The notes under the pieces were generated by a model. The model saw only the letters and a list, made by a program, of their open reading frames with translations, made no database searches and was not told the DNA's origin. Below, in pieces: positions 21,836 to 35,354 of a stretch of DNA of 64,000 nt. Position numbers and translations under genes: made by a program. This DNA comes from Hygrocybe punicea (taxonomy: Eukaryota; Basidiomycota; Agaricomycetes; Agaricales; Hygrophoraceae). The DNA is taken from assembly GCA_963556145.1 (NCBI GenBank), contig OY744464.1:4216001-4280000 (forward strand), in the 5' to 3' direction. Numbering within the stretch: the first letter of the stretch is position 1; each line of letters opens with the position of its first letter.

Positions 21836-24269
21836 ATGCCAGTGACTGCTCCGAGTCAACCTGTGCTGACCTCCGACGTTCAACGAGCTTTGCAACACGC
21901 TGTAATAGAGGCCAACACGGCTTTCGCCCAACAAAACGACGTGGTCTTGACGAAAAAGAAGAAAAAACGCGTAAGAGGCGACGACCATGGTGGAGACCGA
22001 GACCCGAAGAGAAAGGGACCAGCCGTGGTGAACGCCTTGGTAGAAGATGAGGCTCAGCGAGTTGAAACACTTGGTGCTGTACGATCTGTTGTTTCAGACC
22101 AGAGCGAACAGCGGAAGCGGTCCAAGAAGAAGAAGGGGAAAGAGTCTTGTCCGGGATCTGTCTTCGATTCGGAGACCTCGAGCACCATACCTCTTTCACA
22201 GATTGACCCTCAGTTACAGTCGTTTAACCCTGGCTCATCGACGACATCGGCGTTTCTCTCTGCAATCGTTGCTGCGGCCTCTGCAACCATGGAATCAACT
22301 TCAAACCAACATATCCCGCCTTTTTCTCATTCCCAGTATTTCCACAATACTCCGCCCCCGGCCCATTACTTACCGTATCATTCTATGCAATATCCTTACA
22401 ATATTCCCCAGGGTGGGCAGTCTCCCCAGCACTCCTCGCAACAATACACGGCACCAGCTCCGCTGTCCGAACTGTCCAATGAAGACATCCTACGAGCCCT
22501 ACAAAACCCTGACATTTCTAAAATCGCAAATGTTCTTAAAACTCTAAATGACGCAGCCTCCGCTGCAAATGTCTCACTGATTCCGCAACCACCGTTTATA
22601 AATCAGTCTCTGCCACCAGCACAGCAGGTACAGGCTCATACTGCACTTGACCAAGTCGCAACACCTTCGAGTACTTTACACGACAAGCCTCCAAAACCGG
22701 CCAAGAATCAACGGAAACTAGACATGACGTTACCAGGGCCTGAACACATAAACCCAGTCCACGCCGAGTGGCTTTCAACCAAGTGGTTAAATGCGAACAA
22801 GTTGGCTGAGTTGGTCAAGACAGAAGGTATTTCTCGAAGACTGGTACAAGTCTGACTGCTTGATTGCCTTCACTTAGGTCTTGTATACAAGAAAGGCAAG
22901 TTCTCAGCAATCGAGGAACAGAAACTGAAGGATGCAATCGAAAACTACCGTGTTGTAAGTTTGGGTCTCATATCCCGAAACCCATCTGATTGCAAACATG
23001 TCAAGCTCAAGCAACTTAGTCATGAACGACTAAACGATATCATATTTTCTAAACGTGAAAAGTCGAAATACTCTGCTTTCTGGTCGGAAATAAGTATGCT
23101 ACTACTTCCCGCACGGTAAATTATCATTAATATTGGTTTTAGCTGCCGCCGTCCCTTTACGCCCAATTATAGCCGTGTATCATCACGTTCGGAGAGGATT
23201 CCACCCGCTGAAGCAACAAGGCAAATGGATGCCGACCGAGGACACCTTACTCAAGCAGTAAGCAATTATCTCTCCCGTTCCGTACAAATCCTCATTTATG
23301 ATCACAGAGCAGTTATAGATCTGGGCCAGCAGTGGGAAAAGGTGAGCGAACGGGTTGGACGAATGTCTTCGGACTGTCGGGATAGATATCGAAATCACAT
23401 ATCAAACCGTGAGATGCGTGTCAATGGTCAGTGATCCGATCGAGTTTTCTGGGGGAAATTTGACCGAATTCTATTTCGTTACAGGACAATGGACGAAAGA
23501 GGAAGAGGACCAGTTAACACAGATTGTTACTGAGATGACCGTCGACAAGGGTGGAAGCCTTGATGACGACGTCTTCTGGGGGAAAGTAAGTGAACGAATG
23601 GAGAATAGACGGGGTAGGCAACAGTGTAGAATCAAGTGGTAAGTTTATTGTTGCTTTAGTCCGAATGTTTGTTGACTTTGTAAGTCCCACAGGACCGACT
23701 CGTTGAGTAAGACGGTTAAGAACAAAGGCCAGAAACCGCGGTGGAGTCAACAGGATGCCTACATTCTCGTGCACAAGTTTGTCCATTCGTGTTTAGTCGT
23801 CTGGGATGCCGGCTAAATTGTGGGATCTCAAGAATCGATGCATTAAGCGTCAGAGATGACACTGAGATTGACTGGAAAACCCTCAACGATCCGCACTGGA
23901 ATCTGTGGAGTGCACACTCCCTACAGCGGCGATGGCTGGCCATGAAAAGGAGTATCAAAGGCTACGAGGATATGACTCACCAAGGTTTTTAGTTCTTGTA
24001 AACAACTTGCTCCGTCTTGCTGACCGCCAAAAAAAACAACAGAAATAATGGATATCTTGAGAGTGAAAAAGGCCCAAGTACCAGCTCCAACACCCCGAAA
24101 AAGAAAAATAATCAGTCCCGCCGCCGTCGTTGATACAGAGAGTGTAGACGATGGACCTGCGGCCGGGTCGAGTTCAGGACCAGGAACCGTTCTGCAGGCA
24201 GAGTATTCCGGGGGGCCAATTGTTTGCCGGGATAGTGATCCACTGGCAACTGTGCAGGTCACTAATTGA
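21836..24269 (+). CDS. Myb-domain DNA-binding protein, REB1/TTF1-like
   Basis: Likely an RNA polymerase I terminator or general regulatory factor of the Reb1 type. The N-terminal 330 residues are disordered with basic clusters (KKKKKRVRGDD; KRSKKKKGKES). After KLAELVKTEG an intron leads to GLVYKKGKFSAIEEQKLKDA, the start of the Reb1 homology. Myb/SANT repeats follow: GKWMPTEDTLLKQAVIDLG, then WEKVSERVGRMSSDCRDRYR, then GQWTKEEEDQLTQIV...FWGKVSERM...QQCRIKW, then KPRWSQQDAYILVHKI. Introns split most repeats. The C-terminus is short, basic then Ser/Gly-rich, stop at 24269. The repeat order matches fungal Reb1; human TTF1 is the related form. Confidence 0.8.
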
Positions 24270-24381
24270 ATTAGATGGTAATTGTCAGTAGGTAACCGGT
24301 TGACACATGTATAGAGCATGTTGTACTGCATAAGACCAGTCGTTTTCAGCAGGCATACCTCACGGCTTCGACACGACGGCT

Positions 24382-27300
24382 ATGTCTGCTAAAAGGCGTC
24401 TTCCAGCAATCCTTTTTTTACCAACCAGTTTGAAGTCTTCAAGGATACTGGTTGTGTTCTATATCTCCCTAGCAACTTTGGCGATTGTGGGATACAATAT
24501 TCATGTATCTTTTGGACAATTGGCCTCTCATTCTCAGCGCATCCCCTTAAATGCGGGACATATCCTTCGGTGAGATTCGGATTTCTCTGTATTCCGGTGG
24601 TGTAACGATTTCTGAATAAATTCTGTTCGAAGCCAATGTGAAGCGTTGCACGCTTTTCCAGGGCCTCCTGACGACTTTTCTGAGAGAGAGGAATCCGATC
24701 GGTACGAGGCTGGAACCGGCGCAACATTGATACGAAATGCGACTATCTGGACTGGGGAGAAAAATGGCACTGAAGTTATTATTGTGTATGGGGACATGCT
24801 TTTAGACAGAGGGCTTGTAAAAGCTGTCGGGGAGGTGCCACAATTCCGCATCCCAAACAACTCCAATATGACCGTGGTGGATGCTAACGGTGCTTGGGTT
24901 ACGCCTGGGCTTGGTAAGATCGTTGGCACAAGTCAAGTCTGCGTTAATCTTGAATCCCAGTGGACCTGCACTCCCATCTCGGTGTTTTCAGTGCACCCAC
25001 CCTGGCCGGTAAACTGGTTGCACGTATCGTCATTATCAGAATTGCTGAATAGGATGATATCTCCAGGGGCCCTTGACGATAATTCACCGAATGGGCCTAT
25101 CTTACCGTGGTTAAGGAGTATCGATGCTCTAAACACACACGACGAAGCTTTCCAATTAGCCATCAGTGGAGGAGTCACGTCCGTTCAAGTACTCCCGGGA
25201 AGCGCCAATGCTATTGGTGATATTTCACTATCTACTATGTCCTTTACCCTTTAACGTCCTTGTACTCGAATAGGTGGGCAAGCATTCATGGTAAAGTTGC
25301 GAAAGACCAGAGAACGATCTCCGTCAGCAATGATCATCGAACCTCCACATACCCTCAACGGGAGCGAAGTTGACCCTACACTCCCTCCACGTTGGCGTCA
25401 CCTAAAGTGTGTGTTGGTTCCTTCTTCTCAGAGAATCACTCATTTGTAGTGGTACTATAGACAAGCGTGTGGCGAGAATTTGCGCCGATATGGCACACGC
25501 ATGGACTCTATCTGGGCATTCCGATCTGCATACGCTGAAGCACGGAAAATCAAAGAGGCCCAGGATGCATTTTGTCAAAATGTTGAGGCAGGCCAGTGGA
25601 ACGCCGTTCACGGTAATTTCCCGGAGAGTTTGAAGTGGGAGATGCTCGTCGATGTCCTTCGCGGTCGAGTCAAGGTTGAAAGCAATACCTCGTTTCTTGG
25701 CGATTCCTCACGTTGAACACCAGATCTCGAACCATTGCTATGAAGCGGTCGACCTTGATGATATGGTCCGCGTGAGTGTCTCCTCCTTCGATACTTGCCC
25801 ACTTTAACATTTATGCTATGACCCAGTTGACAAATGAGTTCCAATTTCCTATCGCGTCTTTCCATCATGCTTCTGAAGCTTGGCTTGTTCCTGACCTGCT
25901 TAAACGAACGTGAGGCAATCGTTTATGGACGCCTTCGACCTACTTATTATCAATTCAGCTGGGGGGGCACCCCGACGATTGCAATATTTGCCACCTGTCA
26001 CCGGTACACTAAATCTTGTTGTTGTTGATATTCACTTATATCTCTTAGCTACAAACGAGAGGCCTACAGGGGATCCGAATTTGCGGCGCGTGTTCTCGCC
26101 GACAACGGCATTCCAGTCGTGGTGAAGGTGCCGTGCCATTTCGTTGCTCATGCCTACTACTTATAGCATAACTCACCAGTCTGATCATCCGGTGACGAAT
26201 TCCCGCTACCTTATGCATGAAGCCCAAAAGGTTCATCATTATGGTCTGCCACCACATTTGGCTCTAGCTTCTGTTACCTCTGTTCCGGCTGCTGCTGCAG
26301 GTCTTGCTCACCGCATTGGTATCCTAACCCCTGGCGCTGATGCCGATGTGGTATTGTGGGATTCCCACCCACTTCAGCTTGGTGCCACTCCTATGAATGT
26401 CTGGATAGATGGCGTGCAACAGATACCAATGCATCCTAATGTGGCGGGCAAGAATGAGGAAGTCGTGGGGGTTACCAAGAGAGGGCCAGAGTGGGGGAGA
26501 GTTCCAGAAGTACCGAACTGGGATAGTGAACGAGAAAAGGCCATCGAATGGGAAGGTCTCCCGCCGTTAGATGGGAGACCAGAGAAGGGTAAAATATTCT
26601 TCCACAATGTCACCGAGGTATGGACCAAAGGCGCGGATGGGATGATTGAAGAGAGCTTCCTTTCATGCTCCAGGACAGGTGACGGGAAGACCTGTGTGGT
26701 GGTGGTAGAGAAGGGAAAGATTGTCTGTGTAGGACCCGCTGAAACCTGTTTGCCCGCCTCAGCTATGAGGGACTACAACAGCATCGATCTCCATGGCGGT
26801 TCCATCTCGCCTGGTTTTATGTCCTTCGGGTCGCCGCTGGGTTTGGAAGAAATCCCGGCGGAAGCGTCGACCACGGATGGTCCCTTGTACAATCCGTTTA
26901 CCGCTGATGTTCCTTCTATTCTCGGCGATGTAGGCGGGGTGGTCAGGGCCGTTGATGCGTTAAAGTTCCAGACGAGAGATGCATTGTTCGCCCTTTTGTT
27001 GATGTTGTGTCCACTTGTGACGTTTTCTACTTATAGGACGGCCTATCGCTCTGGGGTTACATTGGCAACATCATCCCTATCGCAATTTTCGAGCGACCGC
27101 GTTATTTCTGGCCTTTCTGCGACTTTCCGTACTGGGACTAAACATGCGTTGGACAAGGGAGCACTGGTTCAGGAGGTCACGGCATTGCACGTAGCAGTGA
27201 GGCGATCCAATGACAGAGTAAGCGTCAGTGAACAGATTGCAGTTTTGAGGCGGCTTCTTTTTGGCTGGGAGAACCAAGATACCCAGACGGTATGACCCCT

Positions 27301-28141
27301 CCCATCTTGAGAACATACATTTTCCATTGAAGTTGCACTCTAACCAGGGGTACTGGTTCAAAAAAGCCAGCGAGGTAGGCGGCGTTTTGCTTTGTTGTAC
27401 TCTACTGACGTGGTTTGAGGGCAGGGTGTTGTTCCGCTAGTTGTCGAGGTTGGGAGCGCAGATATCATGTCAACATTGCTCATCCTCAAACACCAAGTGG
27501 AAGAGAAGAAAGGCTCTGTCATGAGAATGGTGTTCTCTGGTGCTGCCGAGGCCCATCTCCTTGCCGAAGAAATCAGTGAGTGTTTTTCTTTCCATGAATT
27601 TCACTCTCCCATCCTGACGCTTTGGTTATAGGCAAGGCTCGAGTAGGCATTATTCTCAATCCCGCCAGACCGTATCCTTGGACATGGGACGATCGCCGCA
27701 TGTACGCAATCGATGTCATACGTTTCCTTTGATCAGGTTCTGGTCTGAATGATTGTGCAGATTACCAGGACCTCCACTCTCGAATGACACTGCTTTAGTA
27801 GTCCTTCTTGAACATAAGGTAGCAGTGGGATTAGGAGTACTTGAAGCAAACGAAGCAAGGAATGTGCGTTTTGATGTTGCATGGGTCAGTCATCCTGCTA
27901 CGGGCACTGCGGGTCTCGAGCTCACGCTTGGATTCATGCAGGCTGCGTTGGAGTCCAACGGGCGAATTGACAGGCGGCAGGCGCACGAACTGTCATCGAT
28001 AGGACTGGAGAAGATGTTGAAAATCTGGGGTGTGGGCGATGACCCAGATTTGGTTGCGTATGACGGAGGAAGTGCCTTTGACCTGTCCAGCAAGGTCGCC
28101 GCAGTGTTGTCACCACAAAGGGGCTTAGTAGATTTGATGTA
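24382..28141 (+). CDS. Membrane-anchored amidohydrolase (metallo-dependent hydrolase superfamily)
   Basis: Large fungal amidohydrolase of about 950 residues. It begins MSAKRRLPAILFLPTSLK and has one N-terminal transmembrane segment (ILVVFYISLATLAIVGYNI), so it is probably a type II membrane protein. ATLIRNATIWTGEKNG starts the composite beta domain. Across the intron after GAWVTPGL comes VDLHSHLGVFSAPTLAG with the HxH metal ligands. Further metal-site segments are FHHASEAWLVPDLL (His), and VVVKSDHPVTNSRYL with the catalytic-type Asp. ILTPGADADVVLWDSHP is the usual return to the beta domain. A second, diverged half (from GKIFFHNVTEVW) resembles another amidohydrolase domain lacking obvious metal ligands. 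Stop at 28141. Substrate unknown. Confidence 0.82.
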
Positions 28142-28745
28142 GACTCTTGATTATACAACGCCAAGCAGAGCCGCGCTACTTCTGATCCCTCTTCCGCGCG
28201 CTGCTAGGCTGATGCCCAAGCAACTGAGTAAGAACCCAGCAAATCTTTTGATAGGGCGTTGTTGAGATTAACTGGTTGTCTGAAGAAAGCGTTTGAAAGA
28301 GATTACCTAAAGAATGCGACCCGAGAAATCGAACGCTCCTCGTGGGGAGTTCGGGAGGATGCGAAGATGGATCGGAGGACAGCGGGGGTCACAGGGATTC
28401 TGCTTGACGTGTCTGATGGTGGCTGTTGGATTGGTGTCGTATTCGGAGGTCTGGTGACGGTACGTGCTGAAGAGGTTGATAAGGTTGGAGACATAACGAC
28501 ACTGAGTCCGTGACGGTGGAGTGACAGCCTGGGATTGACTCATGTGTACACTGTAAATTATTCTCCCAGTCTCTCATTCTCCCAGTCTCTCATCTGAGCA
28601 ATGTCTTTGGTCTGAACTTCGGTATGTGTGATGACTGTTATATGTCAGGTTCAGTTGGTACAAGACAACAATTAGGCACTGCAAAGTTTGGCCTGGGCCT
28701 GGGCAAACTTCAGGAATACTCAGTACTCTACTCAAGTTGTTCGAC
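28142..28745. other. Intergenic with one short open frame
   Basis: A plus-strand frame at 28259-28513 (84 codons, LKKAFERDYLKNATREIER, then GCWIGVVFGG) has no recognised motif and no clear exon partners. The stretch just before 28746 (about 28703-28745) translates in frame into the downstream LRR gene (ILSTLLKLFD) after an acceptor-like acttcag, and may be a remnant of its lost 5' exon. Confidence 0.35.
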
Positions 28746-30212
28746 ATGCGCCCCCTCTTGCTGTTTGAGGATAGCATCAGAATTACTGACCGTCTCCCAA
28801 CCAAAGAAGAGGCCCATCGAGTACGGCACTTGGTTCTCCAACAATTAAACCCACCGATTACCGACGACGATCTCGCTCAAGTCATTCCGTCCTGTCCTCA
28901 CCTCGAGACAGCGGTGTTATTTGGCGTGCCAGACACGACGGACAGGACCATCGTCTCGCTCGCTTCGAGTGCGGGGTACCTCCACGGGATCGATATCACG
29001 GGGTGCGAGCAGGTGACGGATGTGGGCGTGCTGGAGCTCACCACCAAGTCGCTGCCGCTACAGTGGATCCGCCTGAATGGCGTTGTGGGTGTCACTGACC
29101 CATCCGTGTCGGCGATCGCGAAATCCTGCGCGCGGCTGGTCGAGCTCGAGATATGCGATTTACCATTGCTGACTGCACTGTCTGTACGGGACGTGTGGTC
29201 GTTCTCGCGGAAATTGCGCACGCTGCGGGTTGCGCGGTGTCCCTTGGTAACGGACACGGCGTTTCCGTCGGCCTTGCCGGTTGGGGGTCCGCCGTCGGCG
29301 GACTTGGACGAGAAGCCGCTGCCGCTGAGTCCGACGACGTGGCTGGACCAGCTGCCACCGCTGATGTTGCGACATACGGCGGAGAATCTTAGGGTGTTGG
29401 ACCTCGGGGGCTGCACGAAGCTTACGGATGATGCGGTTGAAGGAATTGTGGGACACGCGCCCAAGATACAGACGCTAATCCTCTCGGGATGTCCACTGCT
29501 AACGAACAGGGCTGTCGAGAGCGTCTGTGGTCTGGGAGACCATTTGGACATATTCATGCTGGCACACGTTGCGAACATTACGGACCCTGCGATCGTCAAG
29601 CTGGCACGGTCGTGTGTGAACCTGAGATCGATAGACTTGGCATGTAGGTTCTGTTTTATTATTATTCCGGTTTACACTATCAATTTTTGATTGTTGTCAT
29701 AGTCTGCCGTCACCTGACGGACATGTCAGTATTCGAGTTAGCTGGACTGGATGGGCTTCGTCGGCTTAGTGTTGTACGGGTTCACAAGCTGACGGACAAT
29801 GCGGTATTTTTCCTAGCAGAACACTGTACGTTATTGGAGCATCTGCATTTGTCGTATTGCGACAGCATATCACTTGAAGCTGTCCACGTCGCTCTAAAAA
29901 AGCTCGCCAATTTGCAGCATTTGACTGCGACCGGGGTGTGTTCGTTCAGGAGGAAAGGAGTCGAGAGATTCTCGGACCCTGCCCCTAGTGTAGGTCAAGA
30001 TTTATTTTTTTCACAAGTTTCCGAAGAATACTGATCTTGTACGCCAAAAGCATTACGACGCTAGCCAGCAAGCTGCGTTTCGGGTGTACAGTGGGGAAAA
30101 TGTGAGGTCACTGCGAATGTTTCTAGACAAGGAAGAGATACGGCGGCGAGATGCCGAGACTCAGAATGTGCCGTTTGTGGCTCGGTCGGACGACAAGCTG
30201 GATCTTTACTGA
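28746..30212 (+). CDS. GRR1-like leucine-rich-repeat paralogue lacking the F-box
   Basis: Three exons (28746-29643, 29703-29989, 30051-30212). The LRRs align repeat for repeat with GRR1 at 1-2.6 kb, for example ITDDDLAQVIPSCPHLETA, LRVLDLGGCTKLTDDAVEGI, HLTDMSVFELAGLDGLRRL and ASQQAAFRVYSGENVRSLR. Both intron positions and phases equal those of GRR1, so this is a duplicate that kept its introns, not a processed copy. The F-box exon region is missing: the first ATG lies inside the segment that in GRR1 follows the F-box. The acidic Ser-rich tail is also gone; the protein stops after DDKLDLY. Without an F-box it could not join SCF in the usual way. It may be a dominant-negative type regulator, a neo-functionalised LRR protein, or a decaying gene whose frame is still open. 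Confidence 0.75.
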
Positions 30213-31117
30213 GTACGTCCTCACAACAGACGACGGCCGCGATATAAAATTCATTTTTAGGGTCTCGGAAACTTGGATGACCCGCCGGCGTCTACGGTCT
30301 ATCTATCTGATGTGATGCTGTATGTGCATTACGGAAGCAACGAGCTCAGCGGCATTGGCGACGATGACTGCGTTGCGCGGTGTGGACATATTCAAGATTC
30401 GACACGTAATGATGAGGAGTTGATCGGAGAGGCTAGAAAGCATGAGTCGAGCGAGAAGAAGTGAGCAAGTCGCGGATTTCATTTCCGAACTGGTGAAATA
30501 AGCTATGGACGAGAGAGGGATGTCGAGCAAGGACAAGTTTTGGAATGGGCTGTTAAAGGGGGGTTACACCTGTTCTACCTCATGTTGTAAGGAGATTCTA
30601 GTGCGTCTCATGTGCAGGACTGGGATTGCCAAATTTAGGTCGATATATCAAATTCCGATTGATCTCCGACTGATCTCCGACTGATCTCCGGTTTAGTTTA
30701 TTGACGTCAGCCTAGCTCTTTTTATTTTATTTTCCGTCATATAAGTATCCACTCCAATGCCATTCCCGACACCCCCCGCTCGTCTTCTTCCCCATTAACC
30801 CTCGCCCACCCTTCGACACGGTGTTCCACAACCCGCACTCCACTTCACGTGTCTCAAAAGTCAACTCTGAATAAATCTTGTATGTTTCACTATCTGCCCC
30901 CATTTCATCATGCTGACGTTCACGGTCATCGCGTCCGGTACATCTTTCTACCTTTCAATTCATACGATCCCTACAAAGTCATATCGCACCTCTTTTCACT
31001 CTTTCAATGCAAGTTCTACCCCAATCACATATAAATTCCCTGCCTCAACACCCTCCATGTCGCTCCTCGATCCTTGACCGTCGCTCTCCCCGACATTCCT
31101 TCACCTTGCACAACAAC
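30213..31117. other. Intergenic between the LRR gene and Rho GEF
   Basis: No confident gene. A 63-codon plus frame at 30273-30464 has no motif. 30.66-30.71 kb has a short tandem of CTCCGACTGAT. 30.75-31.1 kb is pyrimidine-rich (C/T tracts) as in strong basidiomycete promoters. An upstream in-frame ATG for the Rho GEF lies at 31007. Confidence 0.4.
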
Positions 31118-34100
31118 ATGGCGGGCTCATCCGACAACACTCTCTGGAATGATCCTGACTCTCCAACTATCACTCTGGCTCGCCTAAACCGCAGACAACC
31201 CCCCTCAGCTTTCCGCCCTCTCCCTCCCATTTCCGGCTCACCCCCGTGTACTCCTGAAGCTAGTCTGCACTCAAAGGGCCTCAGCCTCAACTCCTTTTCT
31301 GATCAAGAATGGCAGCCTGACGTATGGCCACCGTGCGATGACCAACTGCACGACATCTACACTCCTCTGACAGCCGTTACAGAAACATTAATATTGCCCT
31401 CCAACCCTTCCCCACCCACATGGATATCGACACCTCCGACGCCTCCAAAACATGCATCCGGCGTAACCTGTCGGTGCTCCACTCCTCGCTTCTCACCCTC
31501 TACCTCGCTTTCTGCCTCGCTGCTCCCGCAAGCGCCAGATGTTCATACAGGTCTCCCATCACGCTGCTTTTCCCTCCCAACAATCCGACCCACGCAATCT
31601 TTGGCTTGCTTCCCTTCCTCAACAACGTGCATCCCCAAAAAGGGAATATCCATCACCTCATTTGTCCCTGTTTCAGGCACCGCCCTGACGATCACTAAGA
31701 GAGGAAACGACAAGCTTCATGTACGACCTGGACCTATATTTCACATTTTGCGCGAACCAACTTCAGACAACGAAGACGATGCCGCTGATCCAAGGCCCAA
31801 ACATGAATCCCTCCAAAGATCTAACACCAGGGGAAGTCAATCGACTTCCGAGAGCAGTTCCGTGGGCCACTCTTCGCAAGAGAAAGTGGATTCACAGTCA
31901 ACAAAGGACGATATTCGGCGGTATCATGCCCTCATGGAGCTGCTATCTACCGAGGCCGGCTATTTGAGAGATTTGAGGGCTTTGGTTAACGTGAGTCTTA
32001 GCTTTCCTTTTATACCCTGAAATACGTGCCAAAGTGTTTATGTATAGGTCTATCTCCGTCTCATCCAGACAGTAGCTTCCCAACCTGCTGGCTCATGTTC
32101 TTCGTCAACTTCTTTCGTGTCCTCTTGGTCTCGAATAAACTCCTTTCCAGCAAACGATATTGTTTGCTCCTTACCACCTTCCAACGAAGGACATTCCGCA
32201 CCCGTTGTCAATGGCAAAGAGAAAGACAAGGGCATTTCGCGGATCCTGTTTTCAGCACCAGAAGTCGAGACATTGACGCGCAATGCCGAGGATATTCTTC
32301 TGCTTCATGAACTCTTTGTGGAAGAGTTGCGGTCGGTTGTGACACCGCTTGGCTTTCGCATGGCTGCTTCTGAAGAACATGGTGGTGGAGAGGATCTTCT
32401 CTCGATCGATAAAATCGATGATGCTATCCGTGCAGTAGCAACCAAATTCACCACCGAGGTCGGTTTTCCAACATGTCTTTTTGGTCTCGCAGGAAGAGCG
32501 AAGGATAGTGGCTCACCGAACATCTGATTTATTCAGGCTTCGAGATTCAACTCATACGAATCGTTTTGTTCGGGTCATCCTGAAGCATTGGAGATCGTGC
32601 GGAAAGTTCAGCACCAACATCCCGCCGAGTGGGATGCCTTTGAGCAACTTGCCTCCTCTATGATCGCCAACCTCTCACAACCAATCGATTGTCCAACTGA
32701 GGTGGAGCCTCAGACGTTTGAGAAACTTGGGTTTGATCGGATGGCTCAGCATGACAGCAAACTCCTGCCATCCCTTGACGGTCCTGTTCGCACCCTGAGA
32801 TCGCGGGCGGGGCTAACGAGAGTGGGCACCGCACCGCTGCCTGATACTGCCCTGCACGGAGCGAAAGGACGGGAGTCGACGTCACATCGCTTGGCTTTAA
32901 TGGACTACCTGATCAAGCCGGTGCAGCGCATTTGCAAGTACCCGCTGTTGCTCAGCCAGCTAGTGTCAGGTAAACTAACATATGCTCAAGACGGCTCCAA
33001 GTGGTCTGTGACAGGTCGTGAGATCATTCGCTCGGATGTGAACGTCATCGTCGAAAGCGCCATGCAGGCTATGAGATATGTCGCCAGTGCGGTCGACGAG
33101 GCTCGCCGCCGGCAAGATATATCAGTCCAGTCATCGTTGATAGTATCACGCATCTTACTGGCAGCTCCGATGTCTGCGCAGTGCCACCCACCAGCCCCGC
33201 AGCAATCACAGGCTTTGACGGCGACGTTCTTAAATTCTCTTGGCGCCTGTCTCTTAGCTGGCTCATTAGATGTGATGCACCACCCGGCTAGCGGTGATAC
33301 AGTGAAGGCTAAGTATCTTGGAGCATTTCTATATATGGGTGGCTATTTTGTTCTGGTGAAGGTGTGCAAAGGAAGGGTATATGAACCAAGGCACTGGTTT
33401 TCCCTGGTCGACTTCGAGTTGATCGACGTCGAGGAGGAAGAAGGTGGGTCTTGTATCATCTCCCAGCATCCCACTCTTTCCCTTCAACTTGTTACGTTTG
33501 TTTGCAGCTATGTTACCCTGCTCCTTCCACCTATCTTCCAAGGGCCACCACTTCGAGCTGGCCGCTGCATGCCGACGTGAGAAGGATGCGTGGATCTCTT
33601 CTCTACGCGAATCTATCACCGTTCCCCCCACCTGGACCAACGAGCCGATTTCAAGCCTCCACCTCGATGGCAAAGGCGAACTCATTGCATCCGTTCTCGA
33701 AGACGAGCCTTTTGAGGCAATCCATGCTTTGCCCACCATCCAATCAATACCGGAACTTGATAACAATTCCAAGTTCGACAGAATTGCAGCCCCGCTTAAT
33801 GGGGACACGATGCGCTCTAAACCATCGCTGAAGCTTGATATAACATACAGGGCGAACTCACCGCTGCACAACGCGCCTCCGAGTCGCCGCTCGTCGACTG
33901 CGTCCGTCAAGGCTATTTTCTCGCCTCTATCATCTGACTCGGATACCATCGTCATCCGCCGTTCCTCGCCGTCGGCACGTCTGCAAGTCGACCAAGGACT
34001 GCAAGATGTCATCTCCACGCCCTGCCTTACAGCACGATCGCATGCGAGCACGCACGAAGAACAGCTGTTTCAGGCTCCAAAGATCACTCGTTCGAGCTTT

Positions 34101-35066
34101 TCAAGGTCCAATTCAGGGCTGAGCATGGCGGGAGCGATGGGTGTTGCCGCCAAGAACCGGCTAACTAAACACCAGAGTGTAAGGGTGCCAAGAAGGAGAA
34201 GCATCATGGATGGGATCCCAGCCGATTTGGATGGAGTTTCCGGCGGGTCCAAGAGGAGGGCCGTGAGAGCAAGGTCTTTGACTAGCAAAAGACATGTCAA
34301 GTTGACGATGACTCCGATGAGGAACTCGGCGGAGGAGGAGGAGGAGGAGGATGAGAGTAGGGGAGTGATTCGAGCTCCTTGGGATGTTCTATCGGAATCT
34401 TCTACACTCGTCTCCCAATGTTCCTCGAGGTCGATGTCTGTCCCTAGTTCGACATTGGCTAGCCCTACGCTTGACCCCATACGCCTCCCCTCGTCTTCAT
34501 TTCGGTGCGAATTGACTGAAGCTTCTCAACAACCGGATCGATTACTCCTTGGTCAAGCAATGTATCGCCCAAAACGCACTCGCTCCATGGTGGATACTGT
34601 GAAGGGCCTCTTCCAAAATTTCCCGAGAACATGTTCTCGAGATAACACTACCGCCTTTCAATCGACTCCGACAGTTACCCCTGGGTTACTCAAGCGATGG
34701 GCTGTCGGGTCCTTTCACAGACGTGTCCGGAGCGCCTCTGACGTCCCCCAGGACCCGTCGCTCTGTGGCATACGGATTCCCAAAGCCTGGATGGTTTCTG
34801 ACACTTCTGACGAAATTCCTATCCTCGCGGACTCCGATGTGTCACCAGTGGGCCCCGAGCTCGAGTTCGGAGTGAGCCTAACTTGTACTCATGCGGGTGC
34901 TGCATCATCACCGTCGCATCACACAATGTTACCCTCGACTAGTAAAAAACGCCTGTCCTTACTTACTGCCTCTCGCCTTTCTCCATCCGGTTCACCGAAT
35001 TCATCTGATAGTGTTATGCAAAGGAGACTTTCATTTCTTCAACGGTTCAAAGCCGACATCTCATAA
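31118..35066 (+). CDS. Rho guanine-nucleotide exchange factor (DH-PH type)
   Basis: Activator of Rho-family GTPases, acting at the cell cortex. Start chosen at 31118 (caacaacATGG context); 31007 is in frame but sits in the pyrimidine-rich leader. The N-terminal 260 residues are Ser/Pro-rich. The DH domain begins YHALMELLSTEAGYLRDLRA (about residue 265) and is cut by introns near 31991, 32500 and 32970. Its last conserved helix is HRLALMDYLIKPVQRICKYP followed by LLLSQL, the hallmark of DH domains. A PH-like part follows (YLGAFLYMGGYFVLVKVCKG, HWFSLVDFELIDV...FHLSSKGHHFELAAACRREK). The 480-residue C-terminal exon is disordered and basic/Ser-rich, ending FLQRFKADIS. It is tail to tail with another Rho GEF. 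Confidence 0.87.
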
Positions 35067-35354
35067 ACGTTCTCATCATTTTTTGCATAGATTCCAACAC
35101 ATTTTTCATTTGTACAATCACGTCAACATTCATAACAAAGCAATCGTCAATTGTCGTTGTCTCGTCAATGTAATATTTCTTTCGACATTTTTGCTAACTT
35201 ACAATTTCTTGTTAACAAAGAACCGTTTTGTTATCGTAGTTATGTAATAATTATAACCAGCGAGCTGGTGATAGCATGATAATGTCCAAGATACAAGAGA
35301 TACACATAAATATGCAACTGTCCAGAGGTGAACATCGTGGTTACAATTGTATAA

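Noticed and set aside
29092..29599. Long minus-strand frames opposite the GRR1-like gene
   Set aside because: Antisense shadow of GC-rich coding sequence with clear LRR motifs on the plus strand.
34070..34480. Minus-strand frame with Ser run
   Set aside because: Shadow of the GAG-rich Glu run in the Rho GEF C-terminal exon.
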